From JASGIT01 sp047601665 (GTDB lineage Bacteria > Pseudomonadota > Gammaproteobacteria > Burkholderiales > Burkholderiaceae_C), in NCBI GenBank assembly GCA_047601665.1, contig JASGIT010000001.1, positions 4,092,001 through 4,156,000 on the forward strand: a stretch of 64,000 nucleotides of DNA, in the 5' to 3' direction. Below, piece after piece: positions 17,916-26,867 of this stretch. How positions within the stretch are numbered: the stretch's first letter is position 1; every line of letters begins with the position of its first letter. The translations under genes were made by a program, and so were the position numbers. The notes beneath the pieces are model-generated. The model was not told the DNA's origin. It made no database searches and saw nothing but the letters and a program-made list of their open reading frames with translations.

Positions 17916-17932
17916 AGGGGCAATTTTCTGTA

Positions 17933-17938
17933 TATAAT
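17933..17938 (+). promoter_or_regulatory. -10 element for tRNA-Asn
   Basis: A perfect TATAAT lies 12 bases before the mature 5' end of the tRNA. No convincing -35 hexamer was found at the usual spacing. Confidence 0.5.
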
Positions 17939-17950
17939 CTGAGGCTCTGT

Positions 17951-18026
17951 TCCTCAATAGCTCAGTCGGTAGAGCGCCGGACTGTTAATCCGTAGGTCCC
18001 TGGTTCGAGCCCAGGTTGAGGAGCCA
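17951..18026 (+). tRNA. tRNA-Asn(GTT), copy 1
   Basis: This 76-nt cloverleaf includes an encoded CCA. The acceptor TCCTCAA pairs with TTGAGGA, the discriminator is G, the anticodon loop CTGTTAAT gives GTT, and the T arm is CCTGG-TTCGAGC-CCAGG. Confidence 0.97.
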
Positions 18027-18034
18027 GGTTTACA

Positions 18035-18060
18035 GCCCTTGCAATTGCACAAGGGCCTTT
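18035..18060 (+). terminator. Stem-loop between the two tRNA-Asn genes
   Basis: GCCCTTG (18035-18041) pairs perfectly with CAAGGGC (18050-18056) around an 8-nt loop, and is followed by a short T-rich tail. It may end or process the transcript of copy 1. Confidence 0.5.
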
Positions 18061-18075
18061 ATTCTTACCGATCAT

Positions 18076-18151
18076 TCCTCAATAGCTCAGTCGGTAGAGC
18101 GCCGGACTGTTAATCCGTAGGTCCCTGGTTCGAGCCCAGGTTGAGGAGCCA
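18076..18151 (+). tRNA. tRNA-Asn(GTT), copy 2
   Basis: It is identical over all 76 bases to copy 1 and starts 49 bases after it ends. It is the copy nearest the integrase gene at 18632, so its 3' half is the likely attachment site of the island. Confidence 0.97.
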
Positions 18152-18631
18152 CTCAAAGCCCGCCCTGTTCACGCAGTGCGGGTTTTTTCTTTGCAAGACC
18201 CTTTCAACTAGCGAGAATCAGCGCCGCGGGCGTGAACACGACCAAGGTGCAGCAGAGCGGGATCGCGCGGGCGCTCACTGCTGGAGCCGAAGTAAGCCGG
18301 CCTAGTAGCCTAGAGCGTTTTCCAGACCTCAAAATCAAAGAAAAGTCTTTAAAAAACAATAGTTTAGGAAAAATATGCGTTTGGCCACCTGGAACATCAA
18401 TTGCAGCCTCACCGCATCCGATGGCATCCTGGCAAAGTATGAAAATCCTTTTCCTGACAACAGGTTATAGCATCTCCACGTCTCACGTAAGCTCACTAGA
18501 CCGCGCCAACTACTGGTAGCTAGTCTGGTAGCTAGCCGCATCTTCTAGGTCTAGCTACCAGTGCATTAACGGCGTAAAGTGGCAACTTCATAGGCTTGGG
18601 CGATCCCTTGCCCCAGGCTAGGGGCGGGGCC
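18152..18631. other. Gap between tRNA-Asn and integrase, with 11-bp repeats
   Basis: No gene is seen. After the tRNA terminator the base composition becomes clearly AT-richer. CTGGTAGCTAG occurs twice in direct orientation (18513-18523 and 18525-18535) and once inverted (CTAGCTACCAG, 18551-18561), 70-120 bases upstream of the integrase start. These look like binding sites for the integrase arm domain or for a regulator. Confidence 0.6.
18159..18188 (+). terminator. Rho-independent terminator after tRNA-Asn copy 2
   Basis: CCCGC (18159-18163) and GCGGG (18178-18182) form a stem followed directly by six T residues (18183-18188). Confidence 0.65.
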
Positions 18632-19978
18632 ATGGGCAAACGAATTCATTTACTCGACGACATCCAAATCAAGCATTGGATGAAACAAGGAACTCCGATC
18701 GCCAAGTCGGACGGCGACGGCTTGACGTTCACGCTGTCCGGGCCAGGAACAGCTACCTGGGTCCTGCGGTACAGCCTTCCGGGCGGCCGCCGCCGAGAAC
18801 TGACGCTCGGCAACTATCCGGACGTATCTCTTGCGAAGGCCCGACAGCTCGCGCGCGAGGAGCGGGCAGCGATCGATCGAGGCGATGACCCCGCCAGTCG
18901 CAAGCAGATCGTGAAGATGGAGTCCAAGATGTCTTGGACGGTGCGTGCGCTGATCGCGGACTTCAAAGAGAAAAAGCTGGTGCCAGAGGAATTCGCGGAT
19001 GTCACCATTTATTACCGCAAGTGGGACCTAGAGAACGTGATCCTTCCCAAGCTGGGCTCAATGCGTGTGGACAAGGTTACGCCTGCTCACATCGTGCATG
19101 TCATCGAGTCTGCGGAACGCACCTGGACAGTGACGAAGCGGATTCTGACAACCTGCACGAGGCTATTCGCATATGCGTGTGGCAAAAAGCTCATCTATTC
19201 GAACCCGGCCGTGGGCATCGACTTCACGTCCTTGATGGGCACGCGCCCACCGGTACGCAAGAGGGTCATGCTCTCAGAGGAAGAACTCTGCATCCTGCTC
19301 AAGGATATCGAGGACATTGGCATTGAGAACGCCCTCGCCTTTCGAATCCTGCTCGCCACCTGCGTGCGCTCTGTCGAGCTGTCGAAGGCTCGGTGGGAGC
19401 ATGTCGACCTTGTCGCGGGAAACTGGTGGGTTCCTGATACGGTGGTCAAAACACGGACGGGCTTTCTTGTTCCCCTCACGCCCACGATCGTCGGCTGGTT
19501 CAAGGAGCTAAAGGAACTCGCTGGCGGCTCTGAATGGGTCCTTCCCTGCCGGGTTGAGCGTCGCCGACGGCGCTACGGCGGCGATATGCATGTCGGCAGC
19601 ACCACATTGTGGGCCGCCATCCGACGGGCCTTCGTGCGTGGCGACATTGAGATTCGGCGCTTTTCTCCGCACGACACGCGCAGTACGGCGAAGGGGCACC
19701 TGCGCAACATGGGGTTCTCGCGGGAAATTTCAGAGATCGCCCTGAACCACGTGATCAAGGGAGTCGAGGGCATCTACGACGTCCGCGAGGAAATCCCGGA
19801 GCGTCGCGTGGCGCTTGAGCGTTGGGCCAACTTCATCGCGCATTGCGAAGAGACTGCGAACTCCGCCCCTGCCCCCTGGCTGCTTGATGGTGGGCAATCA
19901 GAGGAGGAGCATCCCTTCCTTGGCGAGAAATGGACGGAGTCCGCGAGCGCAACGGATGCTGCCCCCGCCAGCGCCTGA
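18632..19978 (+). CDS. Tyrosine-recombinase integrase of the tRNA-Asn island (448 aa)
   Basis: It catalyses site-specific integration and excision of the island. The N-terminal ~90 residues resemble the Arm DNA-binding domain of P4-type integrases (DGLTFTLSGPGTATWVLRYS, LTLGNYPDVSLAKARQ). The catalytic residues are all present: R246 (ATCVRSVELSKARW), H347-x-x-R350 (PHDTRST), H373 (LNHVIKG) and Y382 (GIYDV). The ATG at 18632 was chosen over a TTG at 18596 because the family starts there. It lies 480 bases from the second tRNA-Asn and points away from it, the usual layout for islands inserted at the 3' end of a tRNA gene. It appears intact. Confidence 0.94.
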   Translation: MGKRIHLLDDIQIKHWMKQGTPIAKSDGDGLTFTLSGPGTATWVLRYSLPGGRRRELTLGNYPDVSLAKARQLAREERAAIDRGDDPASRKQIVKMESKMSWTVRALIADFKEKKLVPEEFADVTIYYRKWDLENVILPKLGSMRVDKVTPAHIVHVIESAERTWTVTKRILTTCTRLFAYACGKKLIYSNPAVGIDFTSLMGTRPPVRKRVMLSEEELCILLKDIEDIGIENALAFRILLATCVRSVELSKARWEHVDLVAGNWWVPDTVVKTRTGFLVPLTPTIVGWFKELKELAGGSEWVLPCRVERRRRRYGGDMHVGSTTLWAAIRRAFVRGDIEIRRFSPHDTRSTAKGHLRNMGFSREISEIALNHVIKGVEGIYDVREEIPERRVALERWANFIAHCEETANSAPAPWLLDGGQSEEEHPFLGEKWTESASATDAAPASA

Positions 19979-20436
19979 CCCTGAATCGCCGGACGGACGA
20001 ACCGGCGCTGGCGAGGAACGTGGGGGTACTCAGTGCCCGTGCTGCCCCGACGCAGTCCCTACCGCCCCTCAGGCAGCGGGATTTTCACGAGCTGCATCAT
20101 GCCTTGTCTTCGTGATCAAGGATGTGGCAATGCATTTGGTGCAGTTTTTACAGCGCCAACCCAGGCTGCACGCCATTTTCAGGAGGAAATCATGCTCAGA
20201 ATATCCGGCATCGTCCAGCTTATCCTGCAAGTTCTGCGGAATACATTACGTTAGGCATCGCAGACGCCGTCCATTGGCTGCGATCCTCAATTGAATGCAC
20301 AACCCATTTTTGGATTCGCGTGGAGTGCGGGTTTTCACTAAGCGTCAACGGCTCCGCACACGCGACGATTATGCTTCAGACGCGCAGCCCCATGACCCGT
20401 CGGCGGCACGACCAATCAACATACTGGGAGGCAATT
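19979..20436. other. Intergenic stretch after integrase
   Basis: 458 bases with no gene I can support. The frame of the next gene is open through part of it, and ATGs at 20371 and 20392 are possible alternative starts for that gene, but neither has a ribosome site. Confidence 0.5.
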
Positions 20437-22143
20437 GTGCTTGACCTGCATGAAGCGGCTCAACTCGCAAGACAACGAATCACAGAACGGCTCGCCGCCG
20501 CCAGCAAAGGCGACAAAGGAGCACTGCCCTTGAGCGCCAAGATCATAGAGGAAGGCGCATCATTCAGAACTCATCTCATCGACTCACTTCGAAAATCTGG
20601 CGACGAGCGAACAGCGCCAAGTCCAGCTCCTGATTCCCTATTCTTAGCATTCCCCGAGAAGTTGTTGGGTAAGTGGCATCACCTTGCATATGGTGCTCAG
20701 CGCCACGGCAAGGAGGGCGGTACTTCGCCTTCGCAGTACATTCAAGCATGGCGAACATGGGATGCGCTCGGCACCGAAACAAAAGTCACGAACTTCTACT
20801 CCACGCAGACGAAGGCTGTTCTTCTGGCCCACGGCTTAGCCGCAATTGAGGACTCCATCCTTTTACTTGCAGACATTGGCCGATGCTCAAGAGCAGCGCG
20901 CGCAATTGGAGTTCCACTTAGAGTATTGCTTGCCGATGTTTCATGGATCAGTTACAACCGCTCTCTTCGAAGATTTGACTTGACTGATGCTCAGATCGAG
21001 GGCGGCCTCCGATCATGCCAAGCTATGCGCCAACGGCTTTACGAAGCAGTTGGGGCTGAACCTAAGGTCCATGCGATCGTTCCATTTCAGAAAAGGGGGG
21101 CGATAAGCGCGCAAAAGATTCAGACTATTGCGAATCACTATCTCCAGCTTGCCGCAATGCTCTGGGGAACGGAGAGAGTAAACACCGCGTCCCCACTGAA
21201 TAACTCAGACGTCGCCGTCATTGGTCGGCCACTTCTGGCCTCTCTGCACCAAGATTCGACGCTAACGTTTTTGCGCAGCTTTCCGGGCGCACTACCGGCG
21301 CTTGAGAGCGCGCTCGAACACCATCTAAATGTTGTAAGAACAATTGCCCAAAGGTTCCGAATACTAAGTGTCGACACGTTTAGCTATTATTTTGCACAAT
21401 ACTATGCTCAGAACGAGTATAGAGGTTCTCACATCAAAGTTGCCCCGGTTTCCGAACGAGACTTCGATGAGCCGTATGATGAGCTGGATGAATCATTCCA
21501 GCTTTGGGGTGAAGGGCACGATCCTGATCCGGTCACTACCACAAATCGTAAATTGAAATCAAAGAGTCGTCGTCGAATGGCTGCAGTGTATCTGCCGCAG
21601 TATTCGATTGGCGACTTGAAGCTTCTCCCTTATTCTCCATTATCACTCTCTGCCGTGGAAGCTGCGGGAGGAAAGGTGTCTGCGGTAAGAGAGCGGGTGA
21701 TACTTATCTCAGACTGTAGTCGAGAATCACAGCCCAAGATTGAGACGCTGCTACGTCAAACAAAAGATCGGTCAGGTGCTATTCAGCTAAATCGGCTGAT
21801 TGCGGATGTCTTGTCCTTTCTCCAGACGGTTGCAATAGTTCGAGGAAAGGGAACCTTAGACGCCGCTTGGCGGCGTGCCGGTAGCGAGATGGAGCCGACT
21901 CTGGCTGCCTTGCACCCACTCTTGCCTCAAAGCTTTACCGTCGAGTGCGAGCCTCGAGCGCAGACGGGATCGCTGTGGTCCAGCTGGCTTGAAGGTGTCG
22001 AACGAAAGGCAATTGAGCACTATGTTCCGTGTCATCTCTTGCCATGTTTATTTACCGCCGAAGATTGGACCGATGAGCGAACTAAGGCTGCATCATATAT
22101 TTGCTTGGCCGCGACTCGAGTGGCTAATGATCTTGCCACGTAG
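20437..22143 (+). CDS. Unrecognised protein in tRNA-Asn island (568 aa)
   Basis: I do not recognise a family. The GTG at 20437 was chosen because GGGAGG lies 5 bases upstream; in-frame ATGs at 20371 and 20392 are alternatives without a ribosome site. No signal peptide, membrane helix, P-loop or zinc-binding cluster is visible. Segments that stand out are VPLRVLLADVSWISYN around residue 150, which could be a Rossmann-like strand-loop, and VHAIVPFQ about 50 residues further on. A charged region (KLKSKSRRR) lies near residue 380, followed by hydrophobic strands (AAVYLPQYSIGDLKLLPYSP, RVILISDC). Codon use is AT-richer than in the backbone, which points to transfer. Its partner on the island may be the convergent ATPase gene at 22893. 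Confidence 0.75.
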   Translation: MLDLHEAAQLARQRITERLAAASKGDKGALPLSAKIIEEGASFRTHLIDSLRKSGDERTAPSPAPDSLFLAFPEKLLGKWHHLAYGAQRHGKEGGTSPSQYIQAWRTWDALGTETKVTNFYSTQTKAVLLAHGLAAIEDSILLLADIGRCSRAARAIGVPLRVLLADVSWISYNRSLRRFDLTDAQIEGGLRSCQAMRQRLYEAVGAEPKVHAIVPFQKRGAISAQKIQTIANHYLQLAAMLWGTERVNTASPLNNSDVAVIGRPLLASLHQDSTLTFLRSFPGALPALESALEHHLNVVRTIAQRFRILSVDTFSYYFAQYYAQNEYRGSHIKVAPVSERDFDEPYDELDESFQLWGEGHDPDPVTTTNRKLKSKSRRRMAAVYLPQYSIGDLKLLPYSPLSLSAVEAAGGKVSAVRERVILISDCSRESQPKIETLLRQTKDRSGAIQLNRLIADVLSFLQTVAIVRGKGTLDAAWRRAGSEMEPTLAALHPLLPQSFTVECEPRAQTGSLWSSWLEGVERKAIEHYVPCHLLPCLFTAEDWTDERTKAASYICLAATRVANDLAT

Positions 22144-22457
22144 CGATGCCTACCCCATCTATAGGGATTCCCCGGTAAATCAACCGCCTTAGTATTCGTA
22201 GCTTTCGATACTCACCTTTGCTGTTTTCCCTTCAAGACCTGGGTTCGGATTTGATGCAGCGCCACAGAGAACAGACTGCACATCTACATGCGGCCTTGTT
22301 GCACTCGTGTTCGAGTGTGGGCTCAGATATCAACCGCTCAGCCGGGCTCCATTCATTCGCCGCCGTCGCCATGCATGGCGCGGCACAGGGTTAGTCGAGC
22401 TAATCTGCTGCCAGTCTGACCTGTGTGATGCATCTTCGAGCACACGGTGTCGGGGAA
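22144..22457. other. Intergenic stretch before decayed integrase
   Basis: 314 bases with no supported gene or clear site. It lies between the unknown 568-aa gene and the integrase remnant. Confidence 0.4.
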
Positions 22458-22824
22458 AACCTCGGCATCAACAGCAAGTTGCACGGATGCGACCTGGTCG
22501 GCCTCAAGGTCCGCGACATATGCCACGGCGACCAGGTGGCCCCACGCGCCATCGTCGTCCCCGCGCTTCGTTCAGTTCGAGATCACGCCAGCCGCTCGAG
22601 ATACCGCGCAGGCGTGGATCAATCTCGCCGGGCTGAGGCTGGAAGATTTCCTGCTTCCCAGCCGGCCGCACGACTCGCCCCATCTCGGTATCCGTCAGTA
22701 TGTCAGGATCCTTGGGCACTAGATCGACGAACTGGGGCTGGACCGCGCCGGCTACGGGACACACTCGATGCGAAGGACGAAGGCGATACTGATCTACCGG
22801 CGCACGAAGAATCTCCGCGCCGTA
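22458..22824 (+). pseudogene. Decayed second tyrosine-recombinase gene
   Basis: Pieces of a short (~200 aa) tyrosine recombinase can be read in three blocks. The first is NLGINSKLHGCDLVGLKVRD (frame of 22458). After a frame change near 22560 comes VQFEITPAARDTAQAW through SPHLGIRQYVRILGH, which ends in an in-frame stop at 22720-22722. The third block is IDELGLDRAGYGTHSMRRTKA through RTKNLRAV. The catalytic H-x-x-R of box II (THSMRR) is still present. The expected C-terminal LLGH...Y segment is absent. One frameshift, one stop and the lost C-terminus make it non-functional. It is unrelated to the intact integrase at 18632. Confidence 0.85.
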
Positions 22825-22892
22825 CCGGTTCGAACGACCACTTCCGCGCTCAGCAACAGGCTCATGTCGACCCTACGCGGACGGTCGACCAC

Positions 22893-24479
22893 TCACAACA
22901 GGGATATACCGCGAAGCGGTCTCTTAACGACAGAGTTCTGCAGTGTCGGGCAGCTGCTGGAACTGAAGATTAGTCTGCTTTGGCCGCAGCAGCTTTTTTT
23001 TTTGCGCTTCTCACGATTTTCGGTAAGTACTAAGCGGTACTTCAGGCCGTTATTGACGTGAAATGGCAGTTGAAAGTCGATCTGAATATGAGGGCTCGTG
23101 CATACGTACCCCCAGTTCACGCTGACCTTCTGCCCAATGATCGAATTGGCGAATAAAAATCTCAGAATCTCGTTGATTTCCCCATCGCTTGCTGTAGGCC
23201 GGATTGCTCTGTATTTCTCGATGAACTGAGCGCGCAAGAATATTTCGTACCCTATGTTTTGAATAGCCAACAAATAGGACTCAAATTCCGGATTCTGAGC
23301 CGCCCATTCATCAATCAGTTCATCATACATACTCGATGAGACGGTTCGCTCGGCAGCGTAAAGGTCTTTTGATGTGTACAGCTCACTTGCAACTGGTTTA
23401 TGTATTTCGCGGACTTTATTGAGGTAAACGATCAGATCGCGCGGACGATAAAATGATCTCCGAAGCATATGCTTTAGCGGAGTTGCACCATGTCGAACAG
23501 TCTTCTTTTCAAATATCGATGCCGACCGTTCGGATAGATCAAGCTTCATCGCAGATGGTGCATATTTTTCAATTCGCTCCGTAATCATTTCATCGAGGGA
23601 ATTGTAGTCCCATTTAATTTCTATCGCTCCATCTTGATAGACCTTGTTTTTGTCGTTAAACCGCAGCGTTTCATAGATGTCGGAGCGTAGAAATACAACT
23701 ATCTTTAGGTTGCTAGAATACTCCGTTGAATGGTTTATATTCTGCGCGCACAAGATCAAATTGACAAGAATTTTTGAATACTCTTCTATTTCTCCGTGTA
23801 ACCAATTTTCGTCAAGCTGATCGATTATCACAAACTGCTTGATATAGTGCGCATTACGACGATAAATTCCGTCGAAGTATTCAAGGAGTTGAAAGGCGTT
23901 TGCTCTAAGTTGCCTTTGGAGGTCTTCGTGTTGAGCCACGTCCTCAAACTCAACGCCGCCGAGTGTCAGGGACGCTTCATCAATCTCAGCGCCTGGGAGA
24001 TTTAACGACTTCAAACGGAATATTTTGGACTTGACGATCTCAAGCAGGCCGGGGTCAGGTCGCCCAAACAATTTTTGTAGCAACGCCTTGGCCCTCTTGA
24101 GTTCAGCGTTCAACTGCCCCTGTTTCTCAATGGCCTCAATAAGCGAAGCCAAGCACTTAACAATGATCAAGTAACGCCAACTGCGTTGGTACGAGGAGAT
24201 TTCTGATTCCATGGACTCCCGGTATAGCCGCTGAATGGGCCAAGGGTAGTCCTTGAAGCTTAGGGCGATGGCTTGATGTCCATCCAACTCCATCGACGTG
24301 GCTTGCCGGAAGTACTCATAAATTGCGGTTTTGCCAGTGCCCTTCCGACCGATAACCATCCATCGCCCACCCCGCAGGACTCGTTCAACGAGAGGGGTTT
24401 TCACGAAATACCGCATGAGATCACGATCACTCTCGGCGGAGACTTTGAACTCAGGTAGCCAGTCGATGATGTCGGGCAT
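22893..24479 (-). CDS. P-loop ATPase, Sll1717-like (528 aa)
   Basis: It is a predicted NTPase. The Walker A motif VIGRKGTGKTAIYEYF is at about residues 43-58, and a Walker B-like strand FVIIDQLDENW follows near the middle. The N-terminal placement of the P-loop and the overall length resemble the family annotated as P-loop ATPase Sll1717, which is often found in defence islands. The remainder is rich in charged and aromatic residues, with no membrane helix. The start at 24479 is the first ATG of the frame. The last ~40 residues are low-complexity and may be read-through into the junction with the integrase remnant. Base composition is AT-rich compared with the backbone. The link to defence is inference from family context. 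Confidence 0.72.
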   Translation of the reverse strand: MPDIIDWLPEFKVSAESDRDLMRYFVKTPLVERVLRGGRWMVIGRKGTGKTAIYEYFRQATSMELDGHQAIALSFKDYPWPIQRLYRESMESEISSYQRSWRYLIIVKCLASLIEAIEKQGQLNAELKRAKALLQKLFGRPDPGLLEIVKSKIFRLKSLNLPGAEIDEASLTLGGVEFEDVAQHEDLQRQLRANAFQLLEYFDGIYRRNAHYIKQFVIIDQLDENWLHGEIEEYSKILVNLILCAQNINHSTEYSSNLKIVVFLRSDIYETLRFNDKNKVYQDGAIEIKWDYNSLDEMITERIEKYAPSAMKLDLSERSASIFEKKTVRHGATPLKHMLRRSFYRPRDLIVYLNKVREIHKPVASELYTSKDLYAAERTVSSSMYDELIDEWAAQNPEFESYLLAIQNIGYEIFLRAQFIEKYRAIRPTASDGEINEILRFLFANSIIGQKVSVNWGYVCTSPHIQIDFQLPFHVNNGLKYRLVLTENREKRKKKSCCGQSRLIFSSSSCPTLQNSVVKRPLRGISLL

Positions 24480-25339
24480 GTTGTGGTAGCGTAATGGTTA
24501 CTGGGCGGGAACTATAGACGTAAGCGACGCCATCGGGCGGCCCAATGAATGAAATTAGCTTCTCCGGCCCAAGTTGGCCACCAAGCCGCAACCGACATCT
24601 GGGCGCCACGACTGGAAGTGCGACCTCTCATCGACTCGCTTGAAGGAGGAAGTCCATGGCCAGTAGGCCATTCAGCAGACCTTCGCCAATCCCCGCTCCT
24701 GACCGATCGGAGTCAACTGAGTAGACAGCCATTCAGACGCTCACGCTCCAAGATTGACTGTTCAGCATCGCTGGAATACGGGCAGGGCTCAGCGCACCAA
24801 GGATAGGCAGCGAGGCTGTGGGAACAAAAAAAGCCTGAAAAGTAGTCTGCAGTCACCATTGCTCCAGTCACACATCGCGAATGATGTCACCCGGCAAGAT
24901 TGCTGAGCTGTGGCGGTGGCTAAAGGCAGACAAGTTGTTGTCGGGCGGCGAAAGTTATTACACATGCTGCTATTGCAGACCGCGCGCCCACCAACCTCAC
25001 GTGTGGGCCCTTCGGCCAGATCGGGAGGCGGCAGGTCGTCCCGAGCGTCACGCCGCTAGGCTGGCGCACACGGGGTCCAGAGCGGTGCTTGGCCGCTCCT
25101 GACGGGCAAAAGCCCTGATCCCGGCGATGCAAGTCAATGAGAAGCATTTGCATTTGAGGTATGATTTGCTTCTTAAGGGCGCAAACGAGGTTTGCGCCCT
25201 CCACCCGTCAGTTTCATCGTGGGGCGACTCCGAGATCTCACCGATCTCCAAGGGTCGTTTTTCGCTAGCCACCGGCATGCCGGCCAGCCAAGCATTTTTT
25301 CCCGCGCTCGTCCGACGCCCTACCCTGCGGCAATATTCC
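24480..25339. other. Gene-free stretch with Fur box, end of AT-rich island
   Basis: 860 bases. Short open frames here lack ribosome sites and coding bias. Base composition returns to GC-rich towards 25.0 kb, so one edge of the foreign segment probably lies here. I did not find an obvious copy of the tRNA-Asn 3' end that would mark the right attachment site. A Fur-like box lies at 25136-25154. Confidence 0.5.
25136..25154. promoter_or_regulatory. Fur-box-like sequence upstream of fur paralogue
   Basis: AATGAGAAGCATTTGCATT resembles the 19-bp Fur consensus GATAATGATAATCATTATC, in the AATGAGAAtCATTTGCATT form common in proteobacteria. It lies about 190 bases upstream of the Fur-family gene, consistent with autoregulation or with a leader. 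Confidence 0.6.
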
Positions 25340-25777
25340 ATGGAGCATGTCGACAAACTCAAGCACACCGGCTTGAAAGCCACGCTGCCACGCTTGAGGG
25401 TGCTGGAGTTGTTCCAGCACAGCGAACAGCGGCATCTCGCGGCGGAAGATGTCTATCGACAGATGATGCAGCACGGCACCGATATCGGGCTCGCAACCAT
25501 CTACCGTGTGCTCGCGCAACTCGAGCAGGCAGGGCTTCTTAAGAGGAGCCAGCTTGGGGTAAACAGGGCTGTGTATGAACTCAACGACGGGGAGCCGCAG
25601 CACGGGCACCTGGTGTCTCTGACAGATGGGCAGGTGCACGAGTTCTTTGATCCTCAGATCGAGCAGCGCCTGGCTGCCATCGCCCAGGACAAGGGCTACG
25701 ACCTCGCCGATTACGTGATCACGGTGTTTGCCCGACCGTATGCGGCTGTGATGGAACCTGACACGCAGGGCGACTGA
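25340..25777 (+). CDS. fur: Fur-family regulator (145 aa)
   Basis: It is a metal-dependent repressor, most likely of iron uptake. The winged-helix part contains LKATLPRLRVLELFQ and the recognition segment DIGLATIYRVLAQLEQAGLL. The metal region reads QHGHLVSLTDGQVHEFF, where the usual HHDHLICLDCG of E. coli Fur has lost both cysteines of the CxxC pair and one histidine. It is therefore a divergent paralogue, and the cell's main Fur is probably elsewhere. The ATG at 25340 matches the family start but its ribosome site is weak. It is followed by iron-uptake genes on the same strand. Confidence 0.88.
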   Translation: MEHVDKLKHTGLKATLPRLRVLELFQHSEQRHLAAEDVYRQMMQHGTDIGLATIYRVLAQLEQAGLLKRSQLGVNRAVYELNDGEPQHGHLVSLTDGQVHEFFDPQIEQRLAAIAQDKGYDLADYVITVFARPYAAVMEPDTQGD

Positions 25778-26007
25778 GCCGTGCTCAATGCCGCAGGGCA
25801 CGCCGCGCTGACGTCGGCAACCCACTTCATGCCCCTCCCCAGTAAGTCAACCCCGCCTACGCCAAAGGGCTTGCCGGTTCGTTCGCCCGGATGCCTCGAA
25901 TAAGCGATAGTCGAAGCGAGCCCCTTTTGAGCAATTGAAGAGGGACACAACGAACTCCTCGCGCTGCGTCGTATCTGACCTGTCTGTCCAGCCAAGGAGA
26001 CAGAACC

Positions 26008-26532
26008 ATGCCAACGATCCGCTTTTTGCTATGCACCCTGGTCATGATCTCACCGGTTGCGTGCACGTCCGTGCCGACGAGTACGGCCACCGAGGACTCG
26101 TCGGCAGCGGTCGACTTCCTGGCGCCGGACCAGTTCACGGACGTCGGCGGCAGCCGTCCGCCCTCGCCCCGCTCGCGCGACGCCTACCTCGCAAATCTGC
26201 GCAAATTCATGATTCAGGAGGCGCAGCGGCGGCTGCCTCCGGGCGAGCGAGTCGAAATTGTGGTCACCGATGTGGACATGGCTGGCGACTTCGAGCCATG
26301 GCGCCCGCACGCCGCAGACGTTCGCATCCTGCGCGACATCTACCCACCCCGCATCGCCTTGCGTTTCAGGCTGCTGGCCGCCGATGGCACCCTGCTCAAA
26401 GAGGGCGAGCGCAAACTGGTTGATCAAACCTACCTGATGACCTCCGTCACTGCACGCGGCGATACCGATCCATTGCGCTACGAGAAGGCGCTGCTGGGCG
26501 CATGGATGCAAAAGGAATTCGAAGGCAAGTAG
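26008..26532 (+). CDS. DUF3016 domain protein, exported (174 aa)
   Basis: A signal peptide (MPTIRFLLCTLVMISPVACT) ends in a cysteine, so it may be a lipoprotein, although the lipobox (SPVAC) is atypical. The mature part follows the DUF3016 pattern: a VDFLAPDQFTDV opening, then RLPPGERVEIVVTDVDMAGDFEPW, then a PPRIALRFRLLAADG strand and a LVDQTY motif near the end. The function of DUF3016 is not known. The ATG is preceded by AAGGAGACAG. It lies between fur and a large hydrolase-fusion gene. Confidence 0.85.
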   Translation: MPTIRFLLCTLVMISPVACTSVPTSTATEDSSAAVDFLAPDQFTDVGGSRPPSPRSRDAYLANLRKFMIQEAQRRLPPGERVEIVVTDVDMAGDFEPWRPHAADVRILRDIYPPRIALRFRLLAADGTLLKEGERKLVDQTYLMTSVTARGDTDPLRYEKALLGAWMQKEFEGK

Positions 26533-26867
26533 TAGCGGAACCCGAACGCCTGCTCGCATGACTTTGGCCCACAGACAATGCGTCTAGGCAGGTGAAGCCC
26601 AAGGGCTCTCGCCCAGTTGCGTCCGTCACAGCGGCATTGATGGCCCCGTGTCTACAGTACGCCAGGACACTGCGCGACGAGCGCGCGGTGCCTGATGGTG
26701 GAGTGGCCCGGCACCGATCAGTATCGGGACAAGCTCAAGCCGTTCGCCACGCGAACAGGCATCGGCGCCGATCGATCTGACTGCCAGGAACCTGCTCTTT
26801 CCGGGGGCCCCGCCGTACCCGAGGCGTGCTACTGTTCGGCTACCGAGTGCCACTGGAGGGTAGGTCC
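26533..26867. other. Intergenic stretch
   Basis: 335 bases without a supported gene. It ends in the GGAGGG ribosome site of the next gene at 26855-26860. No repeat or clear promoter was noted. Confidence 0.4.
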
